Assembly (NCBI GenBank): GCA_964535575.1
Contig: CAZHTC010000002.1
Span: 310,001 to 374,000, forward strand
Reading direction: 5' to 3'
DNA length: 64,000 nucleotides
Origin: JAGPCK01 sp964535575
Lineage (GTDB): Bacteria > Bacteroidota > Bacteroidia > UKL13-3
Of this stretch, positions 61,379 to 64,000 are shown one piece after another; position 1 is the stretch's first letter; every line of letters starts with the position of its first letter. Both the position numbers and the translations under genes were made by a program. The notes below the pieces were generated by a model. The model was not told where the DNA came from and did no database searches. It worked only from the letters and a program-made list of their open reading frames with translations.

Positions 61379-63271
61379 ATGAAGACAATTGAAACTTATT
61401 CCGATTACCTGGAGATATACCAGAAAAGTGTGTCGCATCCCGAATTATTCTGGGCAGAAACAGCAGCTGATTTCAGTTGGATGAAACCCTGGGATAAGGT
61501 ATTGCACTGGAATTTTAATACACCTGAAGTTTCCTGGTTCACCGGTTCTGAACTTAATATTACTCAAAACTGCCTCGACCGTCATTTAGATGACAATGGA
61601 GAAAAGCTGGCACTTATCTGGGAGCCAAATGACCCGGCTGACTCTGTTCGTAAAATTACCTACGCCCAGCTGCACGAACTGGTATGCAGGTTTGCTAATG
61701 TTTTGCTTGCAAACGGAGCTAAAAAAGGCGACCGCATTTGCATTTATATGCCAATGGTTCCCGAGGCAATGGTAGCCATGCTTGCCTGCGCCCGAGTGGG
61801 TGCCGTTCATTCGGTTGTGTTTGCAGGTTTTTCGGCACAATCCATTTCCGACCGCATTAACGACAGCGGCTGTAGTATGATTATTACTGCCGATGGAGCC
61901 ATGCGGGGAGATAAGAAAATAAACCTGAAAGAAATTGTTGACGATGCTCTGAAGGAATGTCCAACCATTAAGCACTGTATAGTTTTTAAAAACCGCGGGT
62001 GGGAAATTAATATGAAAGCAGGCCGAGACACCTGGTGGCACAGTGAAATGCACAAAGTAAATGCAGTTCATACGGCCGAGGTAATGAAACCCGAGGATCC
62101 TCTTTTTATTCTCTACACATCAGGCTCTACCGGTAAACCCAAAGGGGTGTTGCATAGCTGTGGCGGGTATATGGTGCAAACGGGTTTTTCATTTAAAACA
62201 GTATTTAATTATAAGCCGCATCAGATTTTTTGGTGCACAGCCGATATTGGCTGGGTTACCGGGCACAGTTATATTGTTTACGGTCCGTTACTCAATGCGG
62301 CCACGCAGGTAATGTTTGAAGGAATTCCCACGTTTCCTGATGCAGGTCGTTTTTGGGATGTGGTGGATAAGCACGGGGTAAATATTTTTTATACTGCGCC
62401 CACAGCCATTCGGAGCTTAATGGCTTATGGCGACCAATACCTCGAAGATAAAAAACTAACTTCACTTGAAGTGCTGGGATCGGTGGGCGAACCTATAAAC
62501 GAAGAAGCGTGGTATTGGTATCACGATAAAGTAGGAAGGGAACATTGCGCCATTGTTGATACCTGGTGGCAAACTGAAACGGGTTCGGTGCTGATGACTC
62601 CCATTGCCGGATTGGGAGTTGCCAAACCCGGATATGCTATGTATCCGATGCCCGGTGTGCAACCGGTTCTTGTAAATGAAAAAGGAGAAGAAATTCAGGG
62701 CAATGGGGTGGAAGGAAACCTGTGTATTAAATTCCCCTGGCCAAGCATGGCCCGCACAGTTTTTGGCGACCACGAGCGGTTCAGGCAAACCTATTTCAGC
62801 ACTTATCCGGGGTTATATTTTACAGGTGACGGATGTAAACGTGATGAAGAAGGGTTTTACCGAATTACCGGACGGGTGGATGATGTGATTAATGTATCAG
62901 GTCATCGCATTGGAACAGGCGAAGTAGAGGATGCCATCAATGATCATGAATGTGTTGTTGAAAGTGCCGTAGTGGGGTTTCCGCATGAGATTAAAGGGCA
63001 GGGATTGTATGCATACATTATTTGTGATAAACCAATAACTGACGAGGCGAAGATGAAGCAGGAGATAAAACAGCTGGTGAATGACCGGATTGGCCCTTTT
63101 GCACGACCTGATAAAATTCAGTTGGTACGTGCCCTGCCTAAAACCCGTTCCGGTAAAATTATGCGCAGAATTTTACGCAAAATTGCCGAGGGAGAAACAG
63201 CCAATCTGGGAGATACTACTACCTTGCTCGACCCTGCGGTGGTAGAAGATATTAAGAGCGGAGTGCAATAG
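61379..63271 (+). CDS. acs: Acetyl-coenzyme A synthetase
   Basis: 630 residues, AMP-forming. Activates acetate to acetyl-CoA by way of acetyl-AMP. P-loop-like motif LYTSGSTGKPKGVLH (about 246-260), then WCTADIGWVTGHSYIVYGPL, the aromatic IVDTWWQTETGSVL motif (about 395-408), YFTGDGCKRDEEGFYRITGR, the hinge-region VDDVINVSGHRIGTGEVE, and the C-terminal LPKTRSGKIMRRILRKIA with the acetylatable Lys (near 595) that controls activity in other bacteria. Cytoplasmic. Divergent from the histidine kinase gene with only 75 bp between them. Confidence 0.97.
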   Translation: MKTIETYSDYLEIYQKSVSHPELFWAETAADFSWMKPWDKVLHWNFNTPEVSWFTGSELNITQNCLDRHLDDNGEKLALIWEPNDPADSVRKITYAQLHELVCRFANVLLANGAKKGDRICIYMPMVPEAMVAMLACARVGAVHSVVFAGFSAQSISDRINDSGCSMIITADGAMRGDKKINLKEIVDDALKECPTIKHCIVFKNRGWEINMKAGRDTWWHSEMHKVNAVHTAEVMKPEDPLFILYTSGSTGKPKGVLHSCGGYMVQTGFSFKTVFNYKPHQIFWCTADIGWVTGHSYIVYGPLLNAATQVMFEGIPTFPDAGRFWDVVDKHGVNIFYTAPTAIRSLMAYGDQYLEDKKLTSLEVLGSVGEPINEEAWYWYHDKVGREHCAIVDTWWQTETGSVLMTPIAGLGVAKPGYAMYPMPGVQPVLVNEKGEEIQGNGVEGNLCIKFPWPSMARTVFGDHERFRQTYFSTYPGLYFTGDGCKRDEEGFYRITGRVDDVINVSGHRIGTGEVEDAINDHECVVESAVVGFPHEIKGQGLYAYIICDKPITDEAKMKQEIKQLVNDRIGPFARPDKIQLVRALPKTRSGKIMRRILRKIAEGETANLGDTTTLLDPAVVEDIKSGVQ

Positions 63272-63280
63272 AAAAACCCG

Positions 63281-63288
63281 TATTTTTG
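63281..63288 (+). promoter_or_regulatory. Possible -7 element of the cyclophilin gene
   Basis: TATTTTTG fits TAnnTTTG, 33 nt before the ATG at 63322 and 9 bp after the acs stop. No -33 TTG is visible. Confidence 0.35.
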
Positions 63289-63321
63289 CTGCCTCAGGAT
63301 AGAAATAATTTATAATAGAAT

Positions 63322-63759
63322 ATGCGTACAGCTGAAATTCACACCAATAAAGGTGTAATGAAGGTAGCGTTCTTTGAGCAGGATGCTCCCGGAACCGTTG
63401 AAAATTTTTGTAAACTTGCTCAAAGTGGTTTTTACAATGGGGTAAGTTTTCACCGCGTTATTCCTGATTTTGTGATTCAGGGCGGAGACCCTACCGGAAC
63501 AGGAGCAGGCGGTCCGGGTTATTCGATTAAATGCGAATTAACCGGAGGAAATCAATACCACGACCGCGGTGTTTTGTCAATGGCCCATCGCGGCAGAGAT
63601 ACCGGAGGCTCCCAGTTTTTTATTTGCCACAACAGGCAAAATACCCAGCACCTCGATCGCAATCATACCTGTTTTGGAAAAGTGGTTGATGGGCTTGACG
63701 TAATTGAACAAATTCGTCAGGGTGATGTTATGGAAAAAGTGGTGATTCACGAATCCTGA
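63322..63759 (+). CDS. Peptidyl-prolyl cis-trans isomerase, cyclophilin type
   Basis: 145 residues, PpiB-like, without signal peptide, so cytoplasmic. Catalytic and binding residues are in VSFHRVIPDFVIQGGDPTGT (Arg and Phe of the active site), GGPGYSIKCEL, LSMAHRGRDTGGSQFFICHN and HTCFGKVVDGLDVIEQI. Accelerates proline isomerisation during folding. Starts 50 bp after acs and ends 13 bp before the next gene, so the three may be co-transcribed. Confidence 0.94.
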   Translation: MRTAEIHTNKGVMKVAFFEQDAPGTVENFCKLAQSGFYNGVSFHRVIPDFVIQGGDPTGTGAGGPGYSIKCELTGGNQYHDRGVLSMAHRGRDTGGSQFFICHNRQNTQHLDRNHTCFGKVVDGLDVIEQIRQGDVMEKVVIHES

Positions 63760-63772
63760 TTATACTAAGTTC

Positions 63773-64000
63773 ATGGGTAAATACGGCAAGTGGATAGGCG
63801 GAGGCCTCGGTTTTGTGCTGGGCGGACCTATCGGAGTGGTTTTGGGTTTTGCCATCGGTTCAATGTTCGATCATGCTACCATGCCACCTGCGCAGGGATT
63901 TGAACAAACCGAAAACAGCCCTCATGTTTCGTCAGGCGATTTTAGTATCAGTTTACTTGTACTTTGTGCCGCCATTATGCGGGCCGATGGGAAAGTGGTG
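63773..64000 (+). CDS. TerB/DjlA-like co-chaperone protein, N-terminal part (partial)
   Basis: 76 codons are in the window and the C-terminus is outside. Start ATG at 63773. The N-terminal glycine-rich hydrophobic stretch WIGGGLGFVLGGPIGVVLGF, then SGDFSISLLVLCAAIMRADG, is the start of a TerB-like domain (the MRADGKV motif). This layout fits the Bacteroidota DjlA-like proteins that continue with a J domain. The J domain is inferred, not seen. Confidence 0.7.
   Translation, partial: MGKYGKWIGGGLGFVLGGPIGVVLGFAIGSMFDHATMPPAQGFEQTENSPHVSSGDFSISLLVLCAAIMRADGKVV

Overview
The window is a stretch of chromosome from a member of the Bacteroidota (Bacteroidetes). Supporting evidence: a SprA (type IX secretion translocon) gene, two secreted giants ending in T9SS type A sorting domains, an ECF sigma/FecR/STN signalling cluster, a TonB-dependent receptor with a carboxypeptidase-regulatory N-domain, several starts without a Shine-Dalgarno sequence, and promoters of the Bacteroidetes type (TTG or TTTG, 19-20 nt, TAnnTTTG) in front of ahcY and both tRNA genes. 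The order cannot be fixed from sequence alone. Coding density is high and most of the window is ordinary housekeeping chromosome.

Layout. 1-5.6 kb: the N-terminal half of a two-component-regulator-propeller sensor (minus, runs off the left edge), a structured divergent intergenic region, and a large T9SS cargo protein with Ig-like and LamG-like domains. 5.6-7.6 kb: bacilliredoxin and ahcY. 7.6-14.8 kb: the most distinctive cluster, made of an ECF sigma factor, FecR anti-sigma, an STN-domain protein carrying 15-residue surface repeats, a second repeat protein and a TonB receptor. An identical two-block motif lies in front of the sigma gene and of the second repeat gene. 14.9-21.2 kb: small accessory and housekeeping genes (pentapeptide repeat protein, Imm11-like protein, PIF1-like helicase, lipoproteins, GNAT, pdxJ, SRPBCC, MmcQ/YjbR). 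21.3-29.9 kb: ruvA, sprA, gcvH, vanZ-like. 29.9-35.3 kb (minus): a tightly overlapped operon of CsgG-like lipoprotein, LPP20-like lipoprotein, an unknown secreted protein, menA and menC. 35.6-43.9 kb: gcvP, an SGNH/MBOAT O-acylation pair, idi and a membrane glycosyltransferase. 44-52.2 kb (minus): a second polytopic glycosyltransferase-like protein, a CCG Fe-S protein, a T9SS cargo protein and a membrane 4Fe-4S protein. 52.3-55.5 kb: tRNA-Phe, a non-coding repeat family, a decaying toxin-antitoxin pair between two 150-bp direct repeats, gapA and tRNA-Glu. 55.7-64 kb: an ABC-membrane-domain/HlyD fusion with a TolC partner, a TPR histidine kinase, acs, a cyclophilin and the start of a TerB/DjlA-like gene.

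How genes fit together. gcvH and gcvP are two of the glycine cleavage proteins (gcvT is not in the window). menA and menC make menaquinone. sprA would export the two T9SS cargo proteins. The sigma/FecR/STN cluster looks like a self-regulated surface-signalling unit in which the usual TonB-receptor sensor is replaced by an STN protein with LA_2272-type repeats. This is the best candidate here for something poorly described. All functional calls come from reading the sequence and family knowledge; no database search was run.
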